DNA of 64,000 nucleotides from Omphiscola glabra. Its lineage: Eukaryota > Mollusca > Gastropoda > Lymnaeidae. The stretch covers positions 55,142,108 to 55,206,107 of the forward strand of contig OZ024794.1 of NCBI GenBank assembly GCA_964017045.1, written 5' to 3'. Under the pieces are notes generated by a model. That model made no database searches. It was not told where the DNA came from and was given only the letters and a program-made list of their open reading frames with translations. Made by a program: the position numbers and the translations under genes. Shown one piece after another: positions 1 to 10,196 of this stretch; positions within the stretch are counted from its first letter, which is position 1; each line of letters opens with the position of its first letter.

Positions 1-118
1 TAACTCTAATGCATTCTAGATTGTTCGTGGGTTCTTTACTTTCCTTAAACTCAGAAGCTGGTTTTTAATACATTTTTTTTACATTGCATGTTAGTTTTTT
101 TCCCCCGAAGCCCCTGAT

Positions 119-449
119 TAGTTAGGGTACAAATCCTACTGCCCTAGAGTGTAAGGGGCTGTTCCTAGTGGCCTAGAGTGTTAGGGGACAGTTCCTACTG
201 CACTACAGTGTTAGGGGACAGTTCCTACTATCCTACAGTGTTAGGGGACAAGTCCTACTGTCCTACAGGGTTAGGGGACAAGTCCTACCGTTCTACAGTG
301 TTAGGGGACAATTCCCACTGTCCTACAGTGTTATTGGACAAGCCCTATTGTCCTACAGTGTTAGGGGACAAGTACTACTGTCCTACAGTGTTACGGGACA
401 CGTTCTACTGTCCTACATTGTTAGGGGACAAATCTCACTGCTGTAGAGT
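119..449. repeat. 30-bp minisatellite, about 11 copies
   Basis: Direct repeats of a 30-bp unit beginning TGTTAGGGGACA and ending GTCCTACAG, with scattered substitutions. The period is a multiple of three, so one forward frame stays open through the array as a ten-residue protein repeat; that openness needs no selection to explain it. Confidence 0.95.
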
Positions 450-463
450 GTACACTAGCGAAA

Positions 464-645
464 ATAAATGGTTCATTTTAGCACCGGCTCCTTGTATATC
501 TAAACAAACTGAATGGTTCATTTTAGCAACGGCTCCTTGTATATCTAAACAAACTGAATGGTTCATTTTAGCACCGGCTCCTTGTATATCTAAACAAACT
601 GAATGGTTCATTTTAGCACCGGCTCCTTGTATATCTAAACAAACT
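464..645. repeat. 45-bp minisatellite, 4 copies
   Basis: Four nearly identical 45-bp units starting GAATGGTTCATTTTAGCA follow the 30-bp array directly. Only one or two substitutions separate the copies, so the amplification is recent. The period is also a multiple of three, which joins both arrays in one open frame (178-774). Confidence 0.95.
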
Positions 646-725
646 GATGAATTGTATGACAAAACACGCCAGACGCCATTCCTTTTCGCCGACTCGCACC
701 ATATTGCTATCAAAAACCCAAGCAC

Positions 726-908
726 CAGTGGCGTAGAGAGCTTAACTCGCGCCCGGGGCACAATACCTTTTTAGCGCCCCCAATACCTTTTTAGCGCCCC
801 CCCCATTCGAAAACCATACAATATTATAGTGAAATATACCATTTGGCGCCCCTTTGTGAGTAGCGCCCGGGGCATGATGCCCCCCTTGCCCCCCTCACTA
901 CGCCACTG
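726..908. mobile_element. hAT-type MITE with perfect 8-bp target duplication
   Basis: The 183-bp element has inverted termini beginning CAGTGGCGTAG and ending CTACGCCACTG. It is flanked on both sides by CCAAGCAC (718-725 and 909-916). An 8-bp duplication with CAG...CTG termini is the hallmark of hAT transposons. The inside is GC-rich, with repeated GCGCCCC blocks and no coding capacity, so it depended on a transposase from elsewhere. A diverged element with the same end motif lies at 55313-55453. Confidence 0.9.
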
Positions 909-916
909 CCAAGCAC

Positions 917-1320
917 CACCTTGTATGAGAAACACACCCTCAGCTTCTGGGCCTAATCAAAAATATAATATTTATGAGGGACTTTGGGACAATTTATCAT
1001 AAAAATGTCACGACTTTGTAGGCGGTTTTACAAGAGGAAAAAAAAAATCGTCTAATTTAAATAGTTGCTTCCAGTCATTCCCGTCTGCATACGAAAATGT
1101 CAGCCCTCTCCCCCGGTCCACAAGCTGTAATTTAAATGAGATGATTCATTGAGGGCTCTTGGTTATTTCGGGCACTGAAAAGTCTGCCTGCACAATTTTT
1201 CCGAGGTGGATTTAACCCTAATTTAACCCACTGGTTCGGTTAGTTCCGTTAAACGCCGGACATTTACAATTGTCAAGGCCAAACATTGTCGTCTTTGGAT
1301 TACAGTTGTATCACCACCTC
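917..1320. other. Stretch with no recognised feature
   Basis: About 400 bp of AT-rich sequence. I see no splice-flanked open frame, repeat or terminal inverted repeat. By inference it lies in an intron of the class B GPCR gene whose last exons follow at 4598. Confidence 0.5.
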
Positions 1321-1455
1321 AGATGCGTAGCTAAGGGGGGCAGGGGGTACAGATGCCCCCGGACGCCAGACTACTTAGAGGCGCCTAAATGTGTTTTGAT
1401 ATTATTTTATTGATTAAGAAAATGGGTTTGAGAGTTGAAAAATTAAAGGAGGCGC
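1321..1455. mobile_element. 5' part of a hAT-like MITE, interrupted by the 13-bp array
   Basis: The segment starts with an end-like motif (GATGCGTAGCTAAGGGG). It shares the block TGATATTATTTTATT and a following run ending GGCGCT with the element at 50747-50919, whose right end is CTAGCTACGCCCCTG. Here the right half is missing: after GGCGCTACA the 13-bp array begins at once. Confidence 0.6.
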
Positions 1456-3949
1456 TACATGATTGTGTTACATGTTTGTGTTACATGTTTGTGTTACATG
1501 TTTGTGTTACATGTTTGTGTTACATGTTTGTGTTACATGTTTGTGTTACATGATTGTGTTACATGATTGTGTTACATGTTTGTGTTACATGTTTGTGTTA
1601 CATGATTGTATACATGTTTGTGTTACATGTTTGTGTTACATGTTTGTGTTACATGATTTTGTTACATGTTTGTGTTACATGTTTGTGTTACATGTTTGTG
1701 TTACATGATTGTGCTACATGTTTGTGTTACATGATTTTGTTACATGTTTGTGTTACATGTTTGTGTTACATGTTTGTGTTATATGATTGTGTTACATGAT
1801 TGTGTTACATGTTTGTGTTACATGTTTGTGTTACGTGATTGTGTTACATGTTTGTGTTACATGTTTGTGTTACATGTTTGTGTTACATGTTTGTGTTATA
1901 TGATTGTGTTACATGTTTGTGTTACATGATTTTGTTACATGTTTCTGTTACATGTTTGTGTTACATGTTTGTGTTATATGATTGTGTTACATGTTTGTGT
2001 TACATGATTTTGTTACATGTTTGTGTTACATGTTTGTGTTACATGTTTGTGTTACATGATTTTGTTACATGTTTGTGTTACATGTTTGTGTTACATGTTT
2101 GTGTTACGTGATTGTGTTACATGTTTGTGTTACATGTTTGTGTTACATGATTGTGTTACATGTTTGTGTTACATGATTGTGTTACATGTTTGTGTTACGT
2201 GATTGTGTTACATGTTTGTGTTATATGATTGTGTTACGTGATTGTGTTACGTGATTGTGTTACATGTTTGTGTTATATGATTGTGTTACGTGATTGTGTT
2301 ACATGTTTGTGTTACATAATTGTGTTACATGTCTGTGTTACATGTTTGTGTTACATGATTGTGTTACATGTTTGTGTTACGTGTTTGTGTTACATGATTG
2401 TGTTACGTGATTGTGTTACATGTTTGTGTTACATGATTGTGTTACATGTTTGTGTTACATGATTGTGTTACATAATTGTGTTACATGTTTGTGTTACATG
2501 TCTGTGTTACGTGATTGTGTTACATGTTTGTGTTACATGATTGTGTTACATGTTTGTGTTACATGATTGTGTTACGTGATTGTGTTACATGTTTGTGTTA
2601 CATGATTGTGTTACATAATTGTGTTACATGTCTGTGTTACATGTCTGTGTTACATGTCTGTGTTACATGTCTGTGTTACATGATTGTGTTACATGTCTTT
2701 GTTACATGATTGTGTTACATGATTGTGTTACATGTCTGTGTTACATGTCTGTGTTACATGTTTGTGTTACATGTTTGTGTTACATGTCTGTGTTACATGA
2801 TTGTGTTACATGATTGTGTTACATGTTTGTGTTACATGTTTGTGTTACATGTCTGTGTTACATGTTTGTGTTACATGTTTGTGTTACATGTTTGTGTTAC
2901 ATGATTGTGTTACATGATTGTGTTACATGTTTGTGTTACATGTTTGTGTTACATGTTTGTGTTACATGATTGTGTTACATGTCTGTGTTACATGTCTGTG
3001 TTACATGATTGTGTTCCATGATTGTGTTACATGTTTGTGTTACATGTTTGTGTTATATGATTGTGTTACATGTTTGTGTTACATGTTTGTGTTACATGTT
3101 TGTGTTACATGATTGTGTTACATGATTGTGTTACATGTTTGTGTTACATGTTTGTGTTACATGTTTGTGTTACATGATTGTGTTACATGTTTGTGTTACA
3201 TGTCTGTGTTACATGATTGTGTTCCATGATTGTGTTACATGTTTGTGTTACATGATAATATGTTACATGTCTGTGTTACATGTCTATGTTACATGTCTGT
3301 GTTACATGATTGTGTTACATTATTGTGTTACATGATTGTGTTACATGTTTGTGTTACATGTCTATGTTACATGTCTGTGTTACATGATTGTGCTACATGT
3401 TTGTGTTACATGATTGTGTTACATGTTTGTGTTACATGTTTATGTTACATGTTTGTGTTACATGTTTGTGTTACATGTTTGTGTTACATGATTGTGTTAC
3501 ATGTTTGTGTTACATGTTTGTGTTACATGATTGTGTTACATGATTGTGTTACATGTTTGTGTTACATGTTTGTGTTACATGTTTGTGTTACATGTTTGTG
3601 TTACATGATTGTGTTACATGATTGTGTTACATGTTTGTGTTACATGTTTGTGTTACATGATTGTGTTACATGTTTGTGTTACATGTTTATGTTACATGTT
3701 TGTGTTACATGTTTGTGTTACATGTTTGTGTTACATGTCTGTGTTACATGATTGTGTTACATGTTTGTGTTACATGTTTGTGTTACATGTTTGTGTTACA
3801 TGTTTGTGTTACATGTTTGTGTTACATGTTTGTGTTACATGTCTGTGTTACATGTTTGTGTTACATGATTGTGTTACATGTTTGTGTTACATGATTGTGT
3901 TACATGTTTGTGTTACATGTTTGTGTTACATGTCTGTGTTACATGTTTG
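1456..3949. repeat. 13-bp minisatellite, about 190 copies (2.5 kb)
   Basis: The unit TTACATGTTTGTG is repeated without interruption. Three main variants differ at one or two bases after ATG (TTT, ATT or TCT), with rarer CGTG and TATG forms. ATT is common throughout and TCT is concentrated after about 2330. Because 13 is not a multiple of three, all three forward frames read the same 13-codon peptide repeat, which gives many overlapping spurious open frames. By inference the array sits in an intron of the class B GPCR gene. Confidence 0.97.
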
Positions 3950-4326
3950 CATATATTAATTGGGAAATTCGTTGGTTGACCCAGAAATAGATTCGTGTCT
4001 CTATTTTTCCTGAGAGTTTACTTTCCCAGTAGCAAACAAGGGATGCAACATTTGTTGAGACAGAAATCAACCAATTATTTTGTTCTTGGCATTTTTTTGA
4101 AACTTCGTTTCAATAGTCCGTACAAAGTGGAGACAAGAAGTAGTTTGATGTGTCAATTATTAATCAATAGTTGAAATGTTTACCAGTGTTGAACTTGTAC
4201 TTATTTTTAAAAAACGCATTGATGAAGATATATTATGTTTTTGAGCTTCGTTGTATCTTGTTAGTTCAAGGCCGAGTTTTACAGTAAACGTGCCTTTTGT
4301 CTGCGTGCTCCTTGAATGACACAACG
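3950..4326. other. Intronic sequence with no recognised feature
   Basis: About 380 bp of unique AT-rich sequence between the 13-bp and 17-bp arrays. No exon with acceptor and donor was found. Confidence 0.5.
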
Positions 4327-4462
4327 ACTAGTCCTAAACTATCACTAGTCCTAAACTATCACTAGTCCTAAACTATCACTAGTCCTAAACTATCACTAGT
4401 CCTAAACTATCACTAGTCCTAAACTATCACTAGTCCTAAACTATCACTAGTCCTAAACTATC
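4327..4462. repeat. 17-bp tandem repeat, exactly 8 copies
   Basis: Eight apparently identical units of ACTAGTCCTAAACTATC occupy 136 bp. It lies 135 bp upstream of the GPCR exon at 4598. Lack of divergence indicates very recent expansion or ongoing length change. Confidence 0.97.
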
Positions 4463-4597
4463 AAAATAAACGTATGAATTCACGGACAACACAATCGGGC
4501 GCAGATCGCCGTCCTGTAACTTGCTTGAACTTGATTTATCCATTTTAGATCATCATCTCAAGATACCTAATCACCGTTGTTTTGTGTCCATCCACAG

Positions 4598-4639
4598 GGT
4601 ATATTTGTGTCCGTGCTGTACTGTTTCATCAACTCTGAG
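4598..4639 (+). CDS. GPCR exon: TM7, 42 bp
   Basis: Acceptor TTTGTGTCCATCCACAG precedes it and donor GTGAGT follows. It encodes 14 residues, GIFVSVLYCFINSE, in phase 0 at both ends. Its size and content match the 42-bp TM7 exon of class B receptors. Confidence 0.92.
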
Positions 4640-7034
4640 GTGAGTTCCTTGTTGAGACTGTCCACTGTTACACAAGCGTTTTGGCCGGCAGCGATGTTTG
4701 ACAAATTCGATAGCTGAGTACTAGGTCCCGAGCGTGATGATCTCTGGGTGTAAAGATACGCCCGTCTGTGTAGGCCTAACGTGTTAATTAGGATGTTAAC
4801 ATTAATGAAAACCTAAAGGCGTGAATGTCTCTAAACTAGGGCAAGGTAGATAAAAAAAATCGAGGGTTGGAACCGAAAGTCTTTTTAATTGTTGGTCTAT
4901 ATTTAATGTCATCTGTGTCAGTCTGTTACATTTAAAGTTTACAGCCCTTGTCTTTTGGATCCACTTTATTAAAACTTACATATAATATTTTTTAAAACAA
5001 AGTGTTTGTGTTTTATTAATCAGCATTTAAAAAAATTGCTAACAAATATTTTTTTTTACATAATTAATTCTGACTTTTTAAAAATGTCCTGTTAGGGGAG
5101 ATAAAAAACTTTTTGATTTTTATACCTTACAACTGGTCCACGCTCTTACCTGATCTTCACCTGCCCCCACCCCACCCCCACCCCCAGGTCCAAAGCGCCA
5201 TCAGGAAGAAGTGGAGGAGATGCCGCACCAACAGATCCCTGAACACCAGGTCGAGGAGGCAAGGCTCGAGGACGTCCTCCTACTTCCTGTCTCAGAGCGA
5301 CACGACCGCGTCACGACGTCACATGGCCATGAGTAAGACATCGTTGTTCCAAACTGTCAAGTTCCCATCAGTCAAGTTCCGGGTCAACATAGACGGAAGG
5401 GTTCCATCTGGTAACGACAAGAAGCTCATTCCTGCTCTGACATTCCAATCTCTTCGTAAAAATCATCCAACATTATAAAACAATGAATTGAATCGTTTTC
5501 ATTTGAACATTTTAAAAATAATCAAACAATTTATAACCACAGAAGGCATCTATATACAAAAAGGATTTTAAAAATATTACTATTACAAGGATTTTTTTTA
5601 AAATTCAGAAACACCCACTGTTTATACATTGTATACAGTGGTGGCATCTCAATATTAACCTTGTATAAAGTGGTGGCATCTCAATCTTAACCTTGTATAC
5701 AGTGGTGGCATCTCAATCTTAACCTTGTATACAGTGGTGGCATCTCAATCTTAACCTTGTATTCAGCGGTGGCATCTCATTCTTAACCTTGTATACATTG
5801 GTGGAATCTCAATCTTAACCTTGTATACAGTGGTGGAATCTCAATATTAACCTTGTATACAGTGGTGGCATCTCAATCTTCTAGGAACATATGCTTTAGA
5901 GTCAGGGTAATATTGAATAAAATATTCCACTTTCTTTTTTCAATGCTTGGGACAAGTCAACAAACAGTTCGTTAAGCTCTCACAATTTTAAGCATCTTTG
6001 TTAACCGGTAGGAAGCAACCACTGCTTGCATCCGTAGGTTACCTGAAATTTGATAAAAAGAAATTTCGTCGACGGAAAATTGATCGACGGAAATTTGATC
6101 GAACGGAAATTTGGTCGAATCTTTTTTTCATTTCACACGTTAAAATTTTCGTAAAATTTCTTTTTGATCGCACTGTACTATAAAGTAAAACAAAATAATG
6201 CGTTCAAAAAGAAATTTGACGCAAAATTTTAACGTGTAAACTAAAAAAAAGATTCGACCAAATTTTCGTTCGATCAAATTTCCATCGATCAATTTTCCGT
6301 CGACGAAATTTCTTTCGAACAAATTTCCGGATATGGTATCCGTATGATACAATTTAGATTGTTCGCCTGTATTCTTGCATTCTTATTCGCAGGCAAAGCG
6401 GACGAGATGTAAGGCGTGTGGAGGAAACATTGAACAGCTCTCTATCTATCTCTCTTCTTGTCTTTAAATCAACATTATCACTTAAACCCTCTCTGCGCAT
6501 GTCACATAACATTTGTTTCAAACTAAAAAAAAAATTAACATAGTTGCTTTGTTCAGTTCCAATATAAAGGTGTAGAAAGAAGGACAACTGGGATTTAAAA
6601 AATATTTTGGCTTTATATTTATTTTTGTCTCTCTTGTTAAGCTTTAATATTTGAGGGAAACGTAAAAAACAAGAGAGCGATCAATTTTTTCAATAAGATT
6701 TTGAGATTGTTGGAGATCGTATCTCACATTGCAGATTTGCTTTGATTGCCATCATGGATAAATAAGTAGACCTTTGTGTAACGCCTTGCTATTGATAACA
6801 AACGCACATCCTGGTGCGGCCTAATTCTGTTGTACTTTCCCTCGTCCAGGGAACATCTCCAAGGACAGAGACTACCACTCCATGGGGATGCTGAACTTAA
6901 CACCAGAACGTGAACCCAAGAAGGTCGTCGTCAGCTTGAACACCTCCAGTCCCTGTGGCGGGCTCACCAACTCGGCCCTGGTCACTGTGCTGGATAAGCC
7001 GCTTACACTGAGATCTTCTCTGATAGAGACGTAG
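4598..7034 (+). CDS. Class B (secretin-family) GPCR, 3' end: TM7 and cytoplasmic tail, 3 exons
   Basis: The last three exons of a peptide-hormone G-protein-coupled receptor of the plasma membrane: 4598-4639, 5188-5332 and 6850-7034. Joined, they give about 123 residues ending at TAG 7032-7034. Each intron has GT...AG ends and the phases agree (0, then 1). The first exon reads GIFVSVLYCFINSE and the second starts VQSAIRKKWRR. Together they match the family's TM7 pattern (Q-G-F-F-V-x-x-x-Y-C-F-x-N-x-E-V) and the basic helix 8 after it. The first exon is exactly 42 bp, the length of the equivalent exon in vertebrate class B receptor genes. The tail is Ser/Thr-rich, as expected for kinase and arrestin sites. 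The hormone-binding domain and TM1-6 are absent and should lie left of position 1. The subfamily (CRF/DH44, calcitonin/DH31, PDF or other) cannot be set from this part. Gene identity is strong and exact ligand unknown. Confidence 0.9.
5188..5332 (+). CDS. GPCR exon: helix 8 and proximal tail, 145 bp
   Basis: A C-rich polypyrimidine tract (5162-5185) ends in AG at 5186-5187, and donor GTAAGA follows 5332. It encodes 48 residues plus one base. It starts VQSAIRKKWRRC, an amphipathic basic helix after TM7, then runs into an Arg/Ser-rich tail. Its GC content and codon use clearly differ from the AT-rich flanks. Confidence 0.9.
5629..5880. repeat. 32-bp tandem repeat, about 8 copies, in GPCR intron
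   Basis: Units contain TTGTATACAGTGGTGGC and then ATCTCAATCTTAACC. Copies differ by single substitutions. It lies in the intron between the exons ending at 5332 and starting at 6850. Confidence 0.95.
6042..6331. mobile_element. Palindromic MITE (foldback), TA-flanked, copy 1
   Basis: Nearly the whole 290-bp element is one inverted repeat. The left arm reads AGAAATTTCGTCGACGGAAA and the right arm carries its complement. The centre is a second inverted pair around AAAGAAATTTGACG. TA lies at both ends (6040-6041 and 6332-6333), as expected for Tc1/mariner-type insertion. A second copy is at 37878-38168. It is intronic in the GPCR gene. Confidence 0.8.
6850..7034 (+). CDS. GPCR terminal exon: distal cytoplasmic tail and stop, 185 bp
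   Basis: Acceptor TGTACTTTCCCTCGTCCAG precedes it. The first two bases complete an Arg codon begun at 5332. The frame is then open for 60 codons (starting NISKDRDYHSMG) to TAG at 7032. The tail is rich in Ser, Thr and Asn and ends SSLIET. The phase match with the previous exon and the high GC content support it as coding. Confidence 0.85.
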
Positions 7035-7061
7035 CCCAGCTGGGTGACGGTGTCCTATATC

Positions 7062-7262
7062 AACATCTTTAATGTGTTATGCCAGAGTCTGTCAGGATGA
7101 CTAGTGTCTTACAACAGCTTAATGTGCTATAGCATAATCTGTCAAGAATATTTTGTCTGACAGCAAAAGCTAAATGTGTTATAACATAGTCTGTCAAGAC
7201 TTTTGTGTCTGACAGCAACAGCTTAATGTGTTATAACATAGTGTGTCAGCTCAATGTGTTAC
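7062..7262. repeat. Degenerate repeat of about 60 bp, 3-4 copies, downstream of the GPCR stop
   Basis: Units share AATGTGTTATAACATAGT, then GTCTGTCAAGA, then TGTCTGACAGCAACAGCT. They begin within 30 bp of the stop codon and so probably form part of the 3' untranslated region. No clear AATAAA signal could be assigned. Confidence 0.85.
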
Positions 7263-8031
7263 GACTGAATAACAAATATGTGAATGAATGTACATGTTAC
7301 CACGGTCGCGAAGTTTAACAGCAAGACCAACATAGCTTTGCCCCATTCCCGGATAGGCAGAATATGTCAACCTATTTTGTTAGCAATAGTCACTGCCGTG
7401 TATAAACTATTTGTTAACTATTCAGGGGGTGGCTATCAGCAGGGTAAGATCCCCATAACAAGACGGTGTTTTAACATTAGTGCACTTTGTTGCAGGACAC
7501 AGTGCATCGGGAGTAAAAGTAAAGGAGAGGTGTTGTTGTATCTTTCCTGGTGACGAATACATTTGCTAGTTCAGAAATACTTCAGCGGCAACACGTTATT
7601 CTCAGAACTGTCTAGATGCCACGGGAGGTATACAAAGCGTCTTGAAAATGTGTCGAGGACACAATGGTCACCATGGCCTCTAAAAGAAGTTTTGATCTCA
7701 GCAGATTGACAAAGCCAGTTTAAACCAGTGACTTAACTGGGGTTAGTTTTGCCAGGGACGAGATATGGTTGTTGCCGCCCCTGTCACGAAAAAAACCCAC
7801 CTAGCAGTTGGCCGGAAATGCCTGTTCCTTCATATAGAGAAATATAAAACATAACGCCTGGGGCGGACCGACCCCTCCGCGCCACCCATACTAGTTAAAT
7901 GAGTTTAACATAATGAATACAACACATGTCTAAATACGTGTACCTCACTATGCGAGGGTTGCACCTTTTGTCATGGACTGTTGTTAGTCATGATATTCTC
8001 AAAGTGATAAACAATATTTGTCTTGTGGGAC
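7263..8031. other. Stretch with no recognised gene
   Basis: An 89-codon open frame (7284-7553) has no recognisable motif and no splice support. The stretch may hold the end of the GPCR 3' untranslated region. Confidence 0.4.
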
Positions 8032-8034
8032 TTA

Positions 8035-8222
8035 GCGTCAGTTCACACGATCAAATTTCGCGTCAAATTTTTGTATGAACGCACTATTTTGTGCGTGGTT
8101 TCTTTTGGGGAAAAAAAAGGAGGGGGGAATTGGAACAAATAGTAATTTAAAAGTTGTGACAAGGCTTCATACACGAATTGCATCAAATGCTTGAAGGAAA
8201 TTTTGATCTTGTGAACTGACCC
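8035..8222. mobile_element. PIF/Harbinger-like MITE, copy 1
   Basis: 188 bp with inverted ends: the left end is GCGTCAGTTCACACGATC and the complement of the right end is GGGTCAGTTCACAAGATC. TTA precedes it and TTC follows it. The other copy (48982-49153) has TTA on both sides. A 3-bp TTA duplication with GGG-type ends fits PIF/Harbinger. There is no coding capacity. Confidence 0.7.
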
Positions 8223-8251
8223 TTCAAATGTAAGAACGAAAATTTGAAAGG

Positions 8252-8388
8252 AATTAGATCTTGTGAAATGCTCGTCAAAATTTAGTCAAAGTTTAGTCAA
8301 ATTTCTTTTTGAAGGTACTATGTTGTGTTAAAAAATTGTGCGTTTAAAAAGAAATTTGACGAAAACTTGATCGTGTGAAATGAGCATA
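8252..8388. mobile_element. MITE fragment related to the palindromic family
   Basis: Inverted arms GTGAAATGCTCGTCAAAA and, at the right, GACGAAAACTTGATCGTGTG enclose AAATTTCTTTTTGAA and its complement AAAAAGAAATTTGACG. The centre is shared with the elements at 6042 and 37878, while the outer arm resembles the Harbinger-like MITE ends. Confidence 0.55.
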
Positions 8389-8694
8389 ATGGATAGGCAA
8401 CAAATAAAAACATATCTTCTGTTCTTTTAATTCTTTCACGACATACGTTTCTTAAGTGATGAATCATCATGTGACAGAACTCTTCATCACATTAGAGAGT
8501 ACGTTTCATGAATGTCCATCGTTGTGCCCAAGTGTCATGTACGCCATGTCTATACAACAAGCTAAGAGTATTCGTCTCTTTCTTACTTATTGTTGCCGTC
8601 TAGGCTTTTTTGGCCGAAACATCCACTTCTTTGTATTCTCCTTCTTCAGTGTTTCCTCTACCCTTGGTCTATTTCTTATGTCATCTAAAGACGT

Positions 8695-8985
8695 GTTCAT
8701 GTAATCTCATATAAAGTATTTTTGAAATTCCAACCATTTTCCGATCTTGTTCATGTTATCTCATATAAAGAATTGTGAAATTAAAACCATTTTCCAATCT
8801 TGTTCATGTTATTTCATACAAAGAATTGTGAAATTCCGAATAATTCCCAATCTTGTTCATCTTATCTCACGCAAAGGATTTTGAAATTCCAACCATTTTA
8901 TTTTCCATAATTGTTCATGTTACGTCGTAAAAAGAATCGTGAAATTCAAACCATTGCCCAATCTTGTTTATGTTTTCCCATCCAA
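8695..8985. repeat. 54-bp tandem repeat, about 5 copies, diverged
   Basis: Units contain TTGTTCATGTTATCTCATA, then AAAGAATTGTGAAATTCC, then AACCATTTTCCAATC. Divergence between copies is noticeably greater than in most arrays of this window, so it is older. Confidence 0.85.
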
Positions 8986-9982
8986 GGTTTGCTTCAACAT
9001 TTAGAAACGGTCCGTTGGGTCGTCCGACAAAAACAATAATAAAATCAATGAGACTGACAATGAAATAGTTGTCTATTGTATTTTAGTGCAAGTTGTTCTA
9101 TTAAAAGTCCTGTCAATGAATTCACGTTTAGCATACATTGTCCTTATATTTCAAAAATATATCACAAATACAAAGCACATAGCAACTGCAATTGATATTC
9201 ACACCAAAACACACACCCTATTAACAAATCATTAAATCCATCCACTTTTTTTTTAGTTTGAAAACAGTAAAAGCTTATTTTGGGGGGTGGGAGTTGATGT
9301 GGGGGCACAAAGTTTGAAAGAATGTTTTGTTTTCGGCAACAGTCCCCCTTGTGCCACGTTTCGACTGGATGGCGGGAAGCTGGTCCATAAGCCTTACGAA
9401 AAGTTTGCCAGACAGAAACAAAGAAACACACGAAGAAAAGTGAAGTTAATAGAAAGGGTTTTAAAAATGTTTTGACTGTACAAAGACATTGATAACAAAC
9501 TATTACAACTTCGTTAATAGCCCACGAATTCTTGTACAATTTTAAACAAATCAAATCATCAAATCCAAAGACTGTTAAAAAAAAATGAATTGTTCTAGGC
9601 GTGTATTTCTTTTGTTTAGCTTTTCTTCTAAAAGATCAATTTCAGACCATTGTGTGATCGTAGTGTGGTAGAAAAGAAACATCTTGTCATGTTTTAGGAT
9701 TAGGGTTCAATCCCCATATAAGCCTCATCTTTTGATTGACCATTTTTATTATTTTTAACTTTCAAATATTTAATTTTTATCCGAAGAAATTCAAAACCAA
9801 GCCAACAAAAAAAACGGGATTGGGGGGGGGGGGGGAAGGTTATTGGAATCTGCTGCTTCCTCCCCTCACCCTACACAGAAGCCCGTGATCGTAAGATGTC
9901 TAGAACTTCAAAATAAATAATTTAAATTTGATCTTTTAACCCGTTATGTTGAAACCATTAAATCAACAACTCAAAAATATGA
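8986..9982. other. AT-rich stretch with no recognised gene
   Basis: A reading frame of 130 codons (9162-9554, - strand) has low-complexity, hydrophobic composition and no motif. A G-run lies at about 9822-9836. No exon or element ends were identified. Confidence 0.4.
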
Positions 9983-10196
9983 GATTCTGATCGCCCCGTC
10001 CACTTTTAGGTCAACGACTGCATTCCTGTTGCTTTAACTGTGCATAAAGAATGGCATTTTTATATCAACAACTTCGCTTAAAAGAAATCGTTATGCATCT
10101 CACATCCCCATATCTGTCTTACATTCTTCATACCCTCGTAAACGCAGCATGGTTATGCATTCGTTGACCTAAAAGCGGACGGGGCGATCAGAAATC
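9983..10196. mobile_element. Palindromic MITE with terminal inverted repeats of about 40 bp
   Basis: The left end contains TCTGATCGCCCCGTCC and then CTTTTAGGTCAACGA. The right end carries the complement with one or two mismatches. TA lies a few bases outside each end, which suggests a Tc1/mariner-type element. The centre of about 120 bp has no open frame. A single copy is seen in the window. Confidence 0.75.

Noticed and set aside
1463..3959. Many overlapping open frames with Cys/Val/Met-rich repeats, up to 173 codons
   Set aside because: They exist in all three forward frames because the 13-bp unit has no stop. They have no splice sites, no unique sequence and no codon bias.
5998..6352. Basic open frames on both strands
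   Set aside because: They read through the arms of the palindromic MITE. The same peptide appears at 37966-38178 for the same reason.
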